DNA of 64,000 nt, taken from assembly GCF_900156315.1 (NCBI RefSeq), contig NZ_FTNI01000012.1, forward strand, positions 1 to 64,000. Reading direction: 5' to 3'. The stretch comes from Microbispora rosea (lineage in GTDB: Bacteria > Actinomycetota > Actinomycetes > Streptosporangiales > Streptosporangiaceae). Within the stretch, counting starts at the first letter, position 1. Each line of letters starts with the position of its first letter. Under the pieces are notes generated by a model. The model was given only the letters and a program-made list of their open reading frames with translations. It made no database searches and was not told where the DNA came from. A program made the position numbers and the translations under genes. Below are positions 7,582 to 16,160 of the stretch, piece after piece.

Positions 7582-9441
7582 GTGTCGTACGAGGAGACCA
7601 CGCGTCGGGTCCACCGGTTCGCCGGCGGCTTGCGGACCTTCGCGGCCGCCGAGTCCGCCAGCGCCTTCGCCCTCGGCGCCGCCGTGGTGGCGGCACTGGT
7701 CTGGTGCACCGCCTCCCCCGAGGGCTATGAGAGGCTGTGGTCGACCCACCTCACCCTCACCCTCGGCGACCACGAGCTCGGAGAGAGCCTGCGGGTCTGG
7801 GTCAACAGCGGACTGATGACGATCTTCTTCCTCGTCGTCGGGCTGGAGGCGCGGCGCGAGTTCGACCTGGGCGACCTGCGGGAGCGCCGCCGCTTCCTCC
7901 TCCCCTGCGCCGCGGGCCTGGCGGGCATGCTCGTGCCCGCGCTGCTGTATCTGGTGATCCTTCGAGGTCACGACGGTGCCGGCGCCTGGGGCATGGTCAT
8001 CTCGACCGACACCGCCCTCGCCCTGGGGCTGCTCAGCCTGGTCGGCCGCGGCCTGCCCGAACAGCTCCGCGTCTTCCTGGTGACCGTCTTCGTCGTCGAC
8101 GATGTGGTCGCGCTGCTGGTCGTCACCCTCGCCTACACCGACCACGTGAACCTCCGCCTGCTGTTCTTCGCCCTCGTAGCGCTGGCCGCCGTGGCCGTGG
8201 TCCGACGGTTGGGGTCACGCCCCGTGCTCGTGCCGGTGCTGCTCCTCGCGGTCGCCTGGGTCGGCCTGCTCGAGAGCGGGGTCGACCCGATCATCCTGGG
8301 ACTCGTCGTGGGGCTGGCCACCTCGGCCTACGCGCCGAGCCGGGGAGACCTCGAGGAGGCGAGCAACCTCTTCCTCGGCTTCCGCGAGCAGCCGACGGCG
8401 GAGTTCGCCCTAGCGGCCAACGCCGGCGTGATCCGGAGCCTGTCTCCCAACGCGCTGCTGCAGAGCCGCCTCCTCCCGTGGACCGGCAACATCGTCGTAC
8501 CGCTGTTCGCCCTCGCCAACGCGGGCATCCCCCTCGATCCCGACTTCCTCGCCTCCGCCTACTCCCACCCGCTCGTCTGGGCGATCGTGGTGGCCTACGT
8601 CGTCGGCAAGCCCGTCGGCGTCGTGCTGGTCTCCTGGCTGGTAGAGCGGCTGACCGGCGGCTCGGTCAGGCCCGCGGTCGGGTGGACCGGCGTCTTGGGA
8701 AGCGGGACCCTGGCAGGCATCGGCTTCACCGTCTCCTTCATCGTCGCCGCCATGGCCCTGAGCGGCGACCGCCTGGACGAAGCCAAGCTCGGCGTGCTCA
8801 CGGCGGCCGTGCTGGCGACCGCCGTCTCGGTCGTCGTCTTCGCCCGCACCTCCCGGATGACGGAGGAGCGCCGGGCCCGTGCCCTGCTCGGTCAGGCGGC
8901 CCCGTTGCAGGACCTGCGCACCGACGTCGACCCCGAGCACGACCATGTCCGGGGCGCCGCCAGCGCCACCGTCACGCTCGTCGAGTACGGCGACCTGGAG
9001 TGCCCCTACTGCGGGCGTGCCGAGCCCATCGTCCGCGAGCTCCTCGCCGACACCGACCTGCGCTACGTCTGGCGGCATCTGCCTCTCACCGACGTCCACC
9101 CGTATGCGCAGCTGGCCGCGGAGGCGAGCGAGGCGGCCGGAGCCCAAGGACGCTTCTGGGAGATGCACGACCGGCTCCTGGAGCATCAGGACCGGCTGAC
9201 GCCGCACGACCTGCTCGAGCATGCCCGAGCACTCGACCTCGACCTCGACCGCTTCCGTGAGGACCTGGTCAACCACCGCCACTCCGCGCGCGTCGCTCGC
9301 GACGCGGAGTCAGCGGACCTGTCCGGCGTGGCCGGGACACCGACCTTCTTCATCAACGGCCGGCGCCACCACGGCTCGTACAACCTCGCGACGTTGTCGG
9401 CAGCGATCGCCGACGCGCGAGCGCGAGCCCTGATGCGGTAA
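7582..9441 (+). CDS. nhaA: Na+/H+ antiporter NhaA fused to DsbA-like thioredoxin domain
   Basis: This is a 619-aa fusion. Residues 1-430 are an NhaA-type antiporter of about 12 membrane helices, exchanging Na+ and H+ for pH and salt homeostasis. The essential adjacent aspartates are in FVVDDVVALLVV (D173-D174), and other family segments are MVISTDTALALGLL and LAGIGFTVSFIVAA. Residues 455-619 are a DsbA/thioredoxin-like domain with a CPYC active site (C474, C477) in YGDLECPYCGRAEP and the cis-Pro loop GTPTFFINGR. NhaA-thioredoxin fusions are known in actinobacteria. The GTG at 7582 was chosen because the longer frame runs into an antisense remnant. The thioredoxin domain may redox-couple or fold extracytoplasmic parts; that is inference. 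Confidence 0.88.
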   Translation: MSYEETTRRVHRFAGGLRTFAAAESASAFALGAAVVAALVWCTASPEGYERLWSTHLTLTLGDHELGESLRVWVNSGLMTIFFLVVGLEARREFDLGDLRERRRFLLPCAAGLAGMLVPALLYLVILRGHDGAGAWGMVISTDTALALGLLSLVGRGLPEQLRVFLVTVFVVDDVVALLVVTLAYTDHVNLRLLFFALVALAAVAVVRRLGSRPVLVPVLLLAVAWVGLLESGVDPIILGLVVGLATSAYAPSRGDLEEASNLFLGFREQPTAEFALAANAGVIRSLSPNALLQSRLLPWTGNIVVPLFALANAGIPLDPDFLASAYSHPLVWAIVVAYVVGKPVGVVLVSWLVERLTGGSVRPAVGWTGVLGSGTLAGIGFTVSFIVAAMALSGDRLDEAKLGVLTAAVLATAVSVVVFARTSRMTEERRARALLGQAAPLQDLRTDVDPEHDHVRGAASATVTLVEYGDLECPYCGRAEPIVRELLADTDLRYVWRHLPLTDVHPYAQLAAEASEAAGAQGRFWEMHDRLLEHQDRLTPHDLLEHARALDLDLDRFREDLVNHRHSARVARDAESADLSGVAGTPTFFINGRRHHGSYNLATLSAAIADARARALMR

Positions 9442-9919
9442 TGAGCGGACCGGCCGCCGAGGATCACTCCAAGCTGATCCAGATCCTCCGTACCGGCAAC
9501 GGTGAGTCCTAGGCGATAGCCGCACCGGGCTCGCCCACCTTGATGGGCAGCGACCCCTATCGACGAGAACCGGGGGCGACGGCTGCCACAAACCATGCGC
9601 ACCGCGCCGTAGCCGTGCCGGCTCGTCAACGGTGCGGGTTGCGCTCGGCGTGCTCGCGCCAGGCGGGTCGCTGTTGCTCGGGCCACTGTTGGTGCAAGGC
9701 AGGGAACCACAGGCGGGTTCGGGCCAACCTTGTCGCCGCGAATCACCACGTTCGGTGAAAGACACACCGGTATTGACGGTGACGAATGCCAGGTCGACTG
9801 CTCGCGAGCCGCCGCGGGCCGGTGGCAGCACGACCACACAGCGTCCCTGGCCGGCTTCGGCCGAAGGAGCGCCAGATCATCACCGAGGAACTACCTCCGA
9901 CAGCACGGCGACAAACGGC
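9442..9919. other. Intergenic stretch, no supported gene
   Basis: About 480 bp between two convergent genes. Short frames occur on the minus strand, such as a tail reading PALHQQWPEQQRPAW near 9620-9690, but none has a start, ribosome-binding site or recognisable family. It probably holds gene debris. Confidence 0.4.
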
Positions 9920-10249
9920 TCACAGATAGTGCCCCTCGAAGCGAGCACCACGTTCTGTCTCCGTGAAGGTCAGCCCTGTGATCACGCCCTCCTCCACGAC
10001 CCAGCGCACCACGTAGGTTGCCTGGTAGTCCGGGGGCCAGAAAGACACGAACTTCCCGTCGCCAAGCACCCACCAATCGCCCCGACTCGGTCGGCCATGC
10101 TCCGTGTAGGTAGTGTGTCCATCCGAGGTGAAGACCTGGGTCGCACCGTCGCCGAACACAAGCGTCCCGGCGGTCAGTGCAGCGGGCATGTGATCAGCGT
10201 CGACGAGCTCGTCGTTGCCGACCCGTAGTTCTTTAAGTGCCTCAGGCAT
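9920..10249 (-). CDS. Hypothetical small protein
   Basis: A 109-aa soluble protein. The ATG at 10249 is preceded by AAAGGAG with 8-base spacing, which favours it over an upstream start at 10309. The sequence alternates polar and hydrophobic residues in a likely beta-rich fold (AALTAGTLVFGDGATQVFTS, GDWWVLGDGKFVSFW, GVITGLTFTETERGARFEG), suggesting a small beta-barrel. The family is not recognised. It follows the DksA-like gene in the same direction, about 85 bp downstream, so the two may be co-transcribed. Confidence 0.6.
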   Translation of the reverse strand: MPEALKELRVGNDELVDADHMPAALTAGTLVFGDGATQVFTSDGHTTYTEHGRPSRGDWWVLGDGKFVSFWPPDYQATYVVRWVVEEGVITGLTFTETERGARFEGHYL

Positions 10250-10334
10250 AAGATGCGCTCCTTTCACGAGCCCTACGCTTTGCAGCGTGGTCGGTTGGCG
10301 GGTTTGCACTGTACGAGGTCAAGATCGCCACCTC

Positions 10335-10670
10335 TTAGTGCCCGACCTCATCGACGAGAAGCTCCGCCGCAGGGTCAGCCTCAAGCCGCTCGTCGGGGAT
10401 CGGCCGGCCGCTGCGCAACGAAACTCCGTAGGTACCGGCCCGCAGGCGCTCGCCGGCCCGATCGAGTGCGGCCAACCGTGCGCTGAGTTGCTCGGCTACA
10501 GCATCGTCAAGAAGCTCTTGGGCGAGCGGGCTCGCCGAATCGAAGACCGAGGTCCTCGCGTCAGCGGCCGCGTCCAGGTCAGCCGCCCGCGCAGCGGCTG
10601 AGTACGTGAGAAGTTCCTTGATGCGTGCACGTTCAGCCTCGATCAACTCATGCGCGCGGTTTGGGTCCAT
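10335..10670 (-). CDS. TraR/DksA-family protein lacking zinc-finger cysteines
   Basis: This is a 111-aa relative of the DksA/TraR proteins that act in the RNA polymerase secondary channel. The N-terminal coiled-coil (RAHELIEAERARIKELL), an acidic helix (QLSARLAALDRAGERLRAGT) and the terminal motif GRPIPDERLEADPAAEL are characteristic. In relatives the segment before GRPIPDERL reads like YGxCxxCG. Here it is YGVSLRSG, and the second Cys pair is also absent, so no zinc can be bound in the usual way. The ATG at 10670 has GGGAG six bases upstream. Cys-less DksA forms exist in some bacteria. This may be one, or the gene may be degenerate. Confidence 0.75.
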   Translation of the reverse strand: MDPNRAHELIEAERARIKELLTYSAAARAADLDAAADARTSVFDSASPLAQELLDDAVAEQLSARLAALDRAGERLRAGTYGVSLRSGRPIPDERLEADPAAELLVDEVGH

Positions 10671-10971
10671 CTGCAACTCCCTGCTGGTGTCGATTGATGA
10701 TCAGCGTCGGTTGGCGAGACTCCAGCCGGCCGATCTCGCGGGGCGTTCGACACCACGTGTGCGGCACCGCCGCTCATCGGCCTCGTCCTCACTTCCGAGG
10801 TAGCGCTCGACCGCTCCGGGCCTTGCTGTCGGCTGGCCCAGGTCATGTCTGCCCCTGGCTCTCTTTCGATTAGTGTCCGGGAGGCCGCATCTCTTTCGTC
10901 CGGTGTCTCCGGCTCGCTGCGAGATCACCCGGTGCGGGACTAAATGGACGACTTCGTCCAATACGGCGTAA
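10671..10971. other. Intergenic stretch, no supported gene
   Basis: About 300 bp between the DksA-like gene start and the GNAT remnant. No convincing frame, repeat or hairpin was seen. It should hold the promoter of the DksA-like gene. Confidence 0.4.
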
Positions 10972-11475
10972 TGTCATCAACCGCCAAGCGGCAGCTCGGA
11001 GGTCTCCCGGTGGCTGGCCCCGGCGATGGATCACGTCAACGACCTCGACCAGATGCGTGCGCTGATCACCGGATGGATCGCCACACCTCCGCGACCCGAA
11101 GGGCGCCCGAGTGGCCGGTGGGTGATCGAGGAGACCGAGAGCGGGCGCGTCGCCGGCTCGGGGCAGATCCTTCCGCTGCCGCCGGAGGGCGAGGGCCTGG
11201 AGCTGGGCTACCAGCTCGCTCCATGGGCGTCGGGTCGGGGGCTGGCGGCCGAGGCAGGTCATGCCCTGGCCCACTATGCGTTCAGCAACGGCGAGGAGGA
11301 GGTCTTCGCCGTCGTACGGCCCAAGAACGAGCGGGGCAGCCGCGCCGCCCGCCGCATCGGGATGGAGTGGGTCGGAGAAACGGACAAGTACTACGACCTG
11401 CGTCTTCAGGTCTTCCGTCTGCGGAAGGGCGACTTGGACACCTCCGCGCTCGAGCCGGGCCCCGTCGAACGCTGA
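10972..11475 (+). pseudogene. GNAT N-acetyltransferase, 5'-truncated
   Basis: This encodes the C-terminal two thirds of a GNAT-family acyltransferase, which transfers acetyl from acetyl-CoA. Family features are SRWLAPAM (normally residue 40 or so), GRWVIEETESGRVAGSGQIL, ELGYQLAPWASGRGLAAEAG (acetyl-CoA loop) and NERGSRAARRIGMEWVGET. A stop at 10969-10971 closes the frame before the expected N-terminal strand, and no ribosome-binding site precedes the internal ATG at 11026. The beginning of the gene has been lost. Confidence 0.65.
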
Positions 11476-11482
11476 TCCCGGT

Positions 11483-11666
11483 TCACGCCTGGTCGTTCTC
11501 GAGCAAGATGGCCACACCCTGCCCCGAGCCCGCGCACACACCGAGAACGCCGTAGCGAGCGTTTCGCTCGCTTCGTGGACCTCCCACACACCGATCTCGT
11601 CGGGAGCGATACCTGCAGCCGTGATGACCTTGGTCATCGCCCACGCCGGCGCGATGCCCTCAGGCC
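11483..11666 (-). pseudogene. Thiolase C-terminal remnant with internal frameshift
   Basis: The minus strand carries GIAPAWAMTKVITAAGIAPD and EIGVWEVHEA, the hallmark of acetyl-CoA acetyltransferases. After a frameshift or deletion it ends GVLGVCAGSGQGVAILLEND, the typical thiolase C-terminus, with a stop at 11483. The 60-residue segment normally between these motifs is missing, and nothing upstream remains. The gene is clearly dead. Confidence 0.6.
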
Positions 11667-11870
11667 AGGCTCCAGCGCGTGTAGCGCCGAACCGACGATC
11701 CCGGCCAACGGCGCAACCCCTAGCTCCGCAACTGTGGCACCGCCGGCGATGATGCCTAGCCAGAGTGCCCAGCCGACGAGAAGCAGTCCCCATCTTGTTG
11801 GAGTCGCGGGGTCTGCTCCTGGCCTGGCCGTTTCGGTGATGTCGATTGGAGCGATCTCGGGGTGAGGCAT
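11634..11870 (-). CDS. Small putative membrane protein or fragment
   Basis: A 78-aa frame with a Pro-rich head and one or two hydrophobic segments (WGLLLVGWALWLGIIAGGAT). It overlaps the thiolase remnant at its 3' end, and no ribosome-binding site was identified. It may be the N-terminus of a lost membrane protein. No function is assigned. Confidence 0.3.
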   Translation of the reverse strand: MPHPEIAPIDITETARPGADPATPTRWGLLLVGWALWLGIIAGGATVAELGVAPLAGIVGSALHALEPGLRASRRRGR

Positions 11871-11904
11871 CCGAGGCGGGTGGTCATCACCAGCCGCGCT
11901 TCAA

Positions 11905-12435
11905 TCAGCTGGCGTGTCCTTGGCGGGGCAGCTTCCACTGAGGCCGGACGTAGTGGCAGGTGTAGCCGTCGGGATACTTGATCAGGTAGTCCTGGTGCTC
12001 AGGCTCTGCCTCCCAGAACGTCCCGGCAGGGGTCACCTCCGTAACGACCTTGCCGGGCCACAGACCGCTGGTCTCGACGTCTTTGATCGTGGCGTTGGCG
12101 ATGTCGCGCTGTTGCTCGTTCTGGTAGAAGATCGCCGAGCGGTAGCTCGTCCCGACGTCGTTGCCCTGCCTGTTCAGGGTCGTCGGGTCGTGGACCTGGA
12201 AGAAGAACTCAAGCAGTTCGCGGTAGGTGACCTTCAGCGGGTCGTAGACGATCTCGACTGCTTCGGCATGGCCGGGATGGTTCCGATAGGTGGGGTGCTC
12301 GTTCTCGCCGCCGGTGTAGCCCACCCGGGTCGACAACACCCCGTCCTTCTTGCGCAGCAGGTCCTGCATGCCCCAGAAGCAACCGCCGGCGAGGACCGCG
12401 GTCTCGGGCTGGTAGTTCACCCCGCACGTGGTCAT
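11905..12435 (-). CDS. msrA: Peptide-methionine (S)-S-oxide reductase MsrA
   Basis: MsrA reduces the S epimer of methionine sulfoxide in oxidised proteins, using thioredoxin-type donors. The 176-aa protein has the catalytic GGCFWGMQ motif near residue 18, the [20 protein letters not shown] substrate region, and [20 protein letters not shown]. The length is typical. Its ATG overlaps the msrB stop by 4 bases (ATGA), so the two reductases are translated together from one message. It sits in a group of redox-stress genes. Confidence 0.95.
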   Translation of the reverse strand: MTTCGVNYQPETAVLAGGCFWGMQDLLRKKDGVLSTRVGYTGGENEHPTYRNHPGHAEAVEIVYDPLKVTYRELLEFFFQVHDPTTLNRQGNDVGTSYRSAIFYQNEQQRDIANATIKDVETSGLWPGKVVTEVTPAGTFWEAEPEHQDYLIKYPDGYTCHYVRPQWKLPRQGHAS

Positions 12436-12914
12436 GCGACACCTCCGCCGGATGCCGCCGGGCCGGGAGCCGCGTCGAACAGGTGCGCGTACTGGCCATA
12501 GCCTTCGGTCTCGAGGTCCTTTGCGGCGATGAATCGCAGCGAGGCGGAGTTGATGCAGTAGCGCATGCCACCCGCATCGGCTGGGCCGTCCGGGAAGAGA
12601 TGGCCGAGGTGGCTGTCGCCGTGTGCCGAGCGAACCTCTGTCCGGACCATCCCATAGCTGGTGTCGCTGTGCTCTACGACGTTGCCCGGCTCGAGCGGGA
12701 TGGTGAAACTGGGCCAGCCCGTGTGACTGTCGAACTTGTGGACCGACGCGAACAGCGGTTCGCCTGAGACCACATCGACGTAGATGCCCGGTTCCTTTGA
12801 GTCCCAGAACTCGTTTTCGAAGGGCGGCTCGGTGGCGTCGCCCTGGGTGACCGCCCGCTGTCGTGGCGTCAGTCGCTCGACCGCCTCGGGCGTGCGCTCA
12901 TATGTCTGTGCCAT
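12432..12914 (-). CDS. msrB: Peptide-methionine (R)-S-oxide reductase MsrB
   Basis: MsrB reduces the R epimer of methionine sulfoxide. The ATG at 12914 (160 aa) has GAGGAG eight bases upstream and is preferred to the upstream start at 12962. Family landmarks are [38 protein letters not shown] and the catalytic cysteine in [11 protein letters not shown]. The two CxxC zinc motifs of many MsrB proteins are absent ([11 protein letters not shown] in place of a Cys pair), so this is the zinc-free form. It is the first gene of an msrB-msrA operon with a 4-base overlap. Confidence 0.94.
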   Translation of the reverse strand: MAQTYERTPEAVERLTPRQRAVTQGDATEPPFENEFWDSKEPGIYVDVVSGEPLFASVHKFDSHTGWPSFTIPLEPGNVVEHSDTSYGMVRTEVRSAHGDSHLGHLFPDGPADAGGMRYCINSASLRFIAAKDLETEGYGQYAHLFDAAPGPAASGGGVA

Positions 12915-13016
12915 GGTCCCAGCTCCTCGCTGTGAGGTTTGCCTTCTCCTGTTGTCTGCCAAGGAGTCCGTGCTGCTCAGTGCCGGACCTCGCGTGGCCG
13001 GGAATCTCTTCGAGGC

Positions 13017-13784
13017 CTAATTCCGGCCCGCCATGACACCGCCGTCGACGTTGAGGATCGCACCGGTGACCCAGCCGGCATCGTCGGAGAGCAGGTAAGT
13101 CACCGCAGAGGCGATGTCCTTGGGCGTTCCCACCCGGCCGAGCGGGTGGAAGCCGTTGAAGCCGGCGAGCGCGGTCTCGAGCTGGTCCTTGGGGATGAAC
13201 CCCTCGTACAAGGGGGTCGCGACAACGGCAGGCGCCACGGCGTTGACGCGGATCTTGTGCTCCGCGAGCTCCATGGCCAGGTTGTGGGTGAGCGCGTGGA
13301 GGGCCGCCTTGCCCATCGAGTAACCGGACGAGGGGGTTACGGCGATGGCTTGGTGGGCCCACATCGAGCCGATGTTGACGATGGCGCCTCCGCCGGCACT
13401 GATCATGCCCCGGGTGACGGTCTGGGTGAGGAAGAAGGCTGACCTGGCGAGCTCGAGGTAGGAGTCGTAGTGAGACTCCTCGTAGTCGAGGTAGGGCCTG
13501 GGGATGAAGAAGCCGGCTGCGTTCAGCAGGAGGGTGGCGTCAGCATGCTCGGCCGCCAGTATGTCCTGGACCCGCCTGACGTCGTCGCGGTTGGCGAGAT
13601 CGGCAGTGATGCCCCATGCCTCCCCGTTCTTCGACAAGGTGGTGACGGTGTCGTCCACGCGGGCCTGGTCGCGGCCGATGATGACGGCCGAGCCGCCGGC
13701 CGCGACGACGTCTTCAGCACTCTGCCGTCCCATACCGCTGCTGCCGCCGATCGCGATCAGTTTGCGACCCTCGAAAGAACCCAT
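13017..13784 (-). CDS. Short-chain dehydrogenase/reductase
   Basis: A 255-aa classical SDR that uses NAD(P)H. The N-terminal Rossmann motif is GGSSGMGRQ, followed by NAAG, the catalytic Ser of IVNIGSMW and the Tyr/Lys pair of [12 protein letters not shown]. The C-terminus ends with GAILNVDGG, typical of the family. The start ATG at 13784 has AAGGAG upstream. The substrate cannot be inferred from sequence. The gene lies upstream of msrB-msrA in the same direction with a 100-bp gap, so loose co-expression is possible. Confidence 0.88.
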   Translation of the reverse strand: MGSFEGRKLIAIGGSSGMGRQSAEDVVAAGGSAVIIGRDQARVDDTVTTLSKNGEAWGITADLANRDDVRRVQDILAAEHADATLLLNAAGFFIPRPYLDYEESHYDSYLELARSAFFLTQTVTRGMISAGGGAIVNIGSMWAHQAIAVTPSSGYSMGKAALHALTHNLAMELAEHKIRVNAVAPAVVATPLYEGFIPKDQLETALAGFNGFHPLGRVGTPKDIASAVTYLLSDDAGWVTGAILNVDGGVMAGRN

Positions 13785-14294
13785 GTTTCTTCACTCCTTC
13801 GCGATGCGGCTCATGCCGCCGGTGGCGTCTGAACCAGAGATCCTGCTGGGTACGTCCTAGTGAGTGACAGGCTCGCGGCAGGTCTTACATGTCAGGTCGT
13901 CGGAGATCCAGAGGCCAGTCAGCATCCAGCTACGCGACGACCCGGATGACCGGAGACGACCCAGGGAAGAAGCCGGCCAGGCCCTTACGATCAGGCGGGC
14001 CCCTGCCCGACGGGACTGCGCAATGCCGACCACACGGCCGCCGAGAACGACACCATCCAGACGATCGCGCCGGTGACTGGGACGGCCCGTCACCTGAGTC
14101 GGACACGCGTCCTCGTCGATCAGGCGCCAAGGCGGCCATCGGGTCAGGATCCCGGCGCGGGCGGTACGAACCACCTGTCAGGCCCACTGGGTCCGGTTCA
14201 GCCTTTACGCATGTGCTGAATCGGACCCAGCTTGATGCCGGGGGCGGCCGGGAGGAGGTTAAGGGGCTCGATGAGTCAAAACCCGCTGCACGGG
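13785..14294. other. Intergenic stretch, no supported gene
   Basis: About 510 bp between the SDR promoter and the 3' end of egtD. The frames present are short and have no family resemblance or start signals. It includes the SDR ribosome-binding site (AAGGAG near 13795). Confidence 0.4.
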
Positions 14295-15293
14295 TCAGGA
14301 CCGCACGCCGAGCACGACGGCGTAGTCGCCGCCGGCGTCGCTTTGGCCAGTGCCCTCGCTCTCGGCCCACCAGCCCGCGAGTGCGAACCCCGCGTTGTCG
14401 AACTCCCGCTCGAGGGTTGTGCGATCAAACTTTGTGGAGATCTCCGTGCGGATCTGTTCTCCCTCTTCGAACGCGACCGTAGTCCCCAACAGGCCGAGTC
14501 GGACCTTCATTGCCTCCCTCGCCTGAAGCCGCATCTCGATCCAGGAGTGCTCCTCATTCCACAGCGCGACGTGATCGAATCGGGCAGGCTCAAAGTCAGC
14601 CTCGAGGAGGCGGTTGAGCACGTTGAGCATGTTGAGATTGAACAGGCGGGTAGTTCCAGTCGCATCGTCGTACGCCTCGACGAGTCGCCTTCTGTCCTTC
14701 ACCAGGTCGACGCCGAGCAGGAGACTCTCTCCGGGCGCCAAAGCGGCAGCCACGTTGTTCAGGAACATGGCCCGGCCCTCCGGGTCCAGGTTGCCGATCG
14801 TGCTGCCGAGAAGGGCCAGCAGCCGGTCCCCGTGCTGGGGCAGTGTGTCCAGCGGCTGTTCGAAGTCCCTCACGACTCCATGAATGGGGAGCAGCGGATA
14901 GACCTCGCGTAGATCCCCAACGGCCCCAGCCAGAGCGTGAAGGCTGACGTCGACCGGCACGTAGCTCACGTTCGTGCTCAAACGCCGCATCGCGTCGAGG
15001 AGGAGAGGGGTCTTCGATGACGACCCCGAACCAAGTTCCACCAACGACGTGAACCTCGGAGCCGTGGCAACGATCTGATCGGCGCGTTGCGACAAGATCC
15101 TGCGCTCCAGCCGCGTCGGGTAGTACTCCGGTAGGAGCGTGATGCGCTCGAACAGCTCACTGCCTTGCTGATCGTAGAAGTACTTCGGAGGCAATACCTT
15201 CGCAGACGCCAACAGTCCGCGGGAGGCGTCTGCCACCAAGGTCTTTCGTAGCTGCTGCTCGGTGAGGTCGATGTCGATCCGAGTGAGGGTCAT
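14295..15293 (-). CDS. egtD: L-histidine N-alpha-methyltransferase EgtD (ergothioneine)
   Basis: EgtD trimethylates histidine with S-adenosylmethionine to give hercynine, the first step of ergothioneine synthesis. The 332-aa protein shows family segments LLASAKVLPPKYFYDQQGS, LFERITLLPEYYPTR, the SAM site LVELGSGSSSKTPLLLDAM and LLALLGSTIGNLDP. The ATG at 15293 is preferred because AAGGA lies 11 bases upstream; the ATG at 15305 would touch that site. The gene is transcribed away from the Cys-rich protein and egtB, which lie on the other strand beyond a 385-bp gap. EgtA, EgtC and EgtE are not in the window. Confidence 0.94.
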   Translation of the reverse strand: MTLTRIDIDLTEQQLRKTLVADASRGLLASAKVLPPKYFYDQQGSELFERITLLPEYYPTRLERRILSQRADQIVATAPRFTSLVELGSGSSSKTPLLLDAMRRLSTNVSYVPVDVSLHALAGAVGDLREVYPLLPIHGVVRDFEQPLDTLPQHGDRLLALLGSTIGNLDPEGRAMFLNNVAAALAPGESLLLGVDLVKDRRRLVEAYDDATGTTRLFNLNMLNVLNRLLEADFEPARFDHVALWNEEHSWIEMRLQAREAMKVRLGLLGTTVAFEEGEQIRTEISTKFDRTTLEREFDNAGFALAGWWAESEGTGQSDAGGDYAVVLGVRS

Positions 15294-15678
15294 GTGCGAC
15301 TGCATCCTTGGTCACCATTGAACGGGCTGAGCGAACGTCGGGCGCTGACAACGGCCGTCACACACCGCCCACTCCCTCAGCTGTCGAAACAGCTCAGGGG
15401 CCATCGGGTGGCGTCCTGTCTGCACGACACCCGAATCGGCAGGGCGATCAGCGGCTGCCGTGTCGCCGTTGACGAACCAGGCGCGGAGACCCTGGTCGTG
15501 TCCCGCTCTGCTTAGTGACGCGGGATGCCCGTCCCTTACGTGCGGCCCGACCCCTCGTCCATCTTCTCGATGCCCTGCCACGTAAGACCTCGTGTGGGAG
15601 GCGCTACAGACAGACGAGTGAACAGGTCGAAGGGGTGCTCCCACTGATCGTGACTTTGGAAGGAGAGTCGAGAGCGAG
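15294..15678. other. Divergent promoter region of egtD and the DUF326 gene
   Basis: About 385 bp separating two divergently transcribed genes, so it should contain both promoters. I saw no clear palindromic operator and no CsoR-type box. Ribosome-binding sites lie at each edge. Confidence 0.4.
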
Positions 15679-16125
15679 ATGACTTCGGTGGCTACGGCGA
15701 TGTTGGAGAGCTACCCGGGCTCGACGATCGAGGTGCGACAAGAGCTCCTCACCAGTTGCATCAGCGCTTGCCTGAAGTGTTCCCTTGCGTGTACAGCCTG
15801 CAGTGATGCGTGCATGGCTGAGAGTGACATCTCGGCGCTCGTCAAGTGCATCCGAACCGACCTCGACTGTGCCGACATGTGTGACGCGACCGCCAAGGCG
15901 CTGACGCGACAAACAGCGTACGACCTGACGGTGATCCGATCGGTCGTCAGCGCCTGCCTGACCACCGTCATCGCGTGTGCCGAGGAGTGCGAACGCCACG
16001 CAGCCCACCACGTGCATTGCGCGATCTGTGCCGATGTTTGTCGGCAGGCCGAAGTGGCCTGCCGAGACCTCTTGGTCGCCCTGGATGCCCGGCAAACGGG
16101 ATCAACGGTAGGTGCACCGAACTGA
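15679..16125 (+). CDS. Four-helix-bundle copper-binding protein (DUF326)
   Basis: A 148-aa cysteine-rich protein with 16 Cys arranged along four helices, for example SCISACLKCSLACTACSDAC, CIRTDLDCADMC, and near the end CAEECERHAAHHVHCAICAD. Proteins of this DUF326 type line the core of a four-helix bundle with cysteines that store or buffer Cu(I). No signal peptide is evident, so cytosolic storage is likely. It sits between egtD and egtB, 35 bp upstream of egtB in the same direction, and is probably co-transcribed with it. Linking a copper store to thiol synthesis is unusual and suggests a shared metal and oxidative stress role. Confidence 0.88.
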   Translation: MTSVATAMLESYPGSTIEVRQELLTSCISACLKCSLACTACSDACMAESDISALVKCIRTDLDCADMCDATAKALTRQTAYDLTVIRSVVSACLTTVIACAEECERHAAHHVHCAICADVCRQAEVACRDLLVALDARQTGSTVGAPN

Positions 16126-16160
16126 AACGGACCACATCACCTGAACCCGGAGACAGGCAA

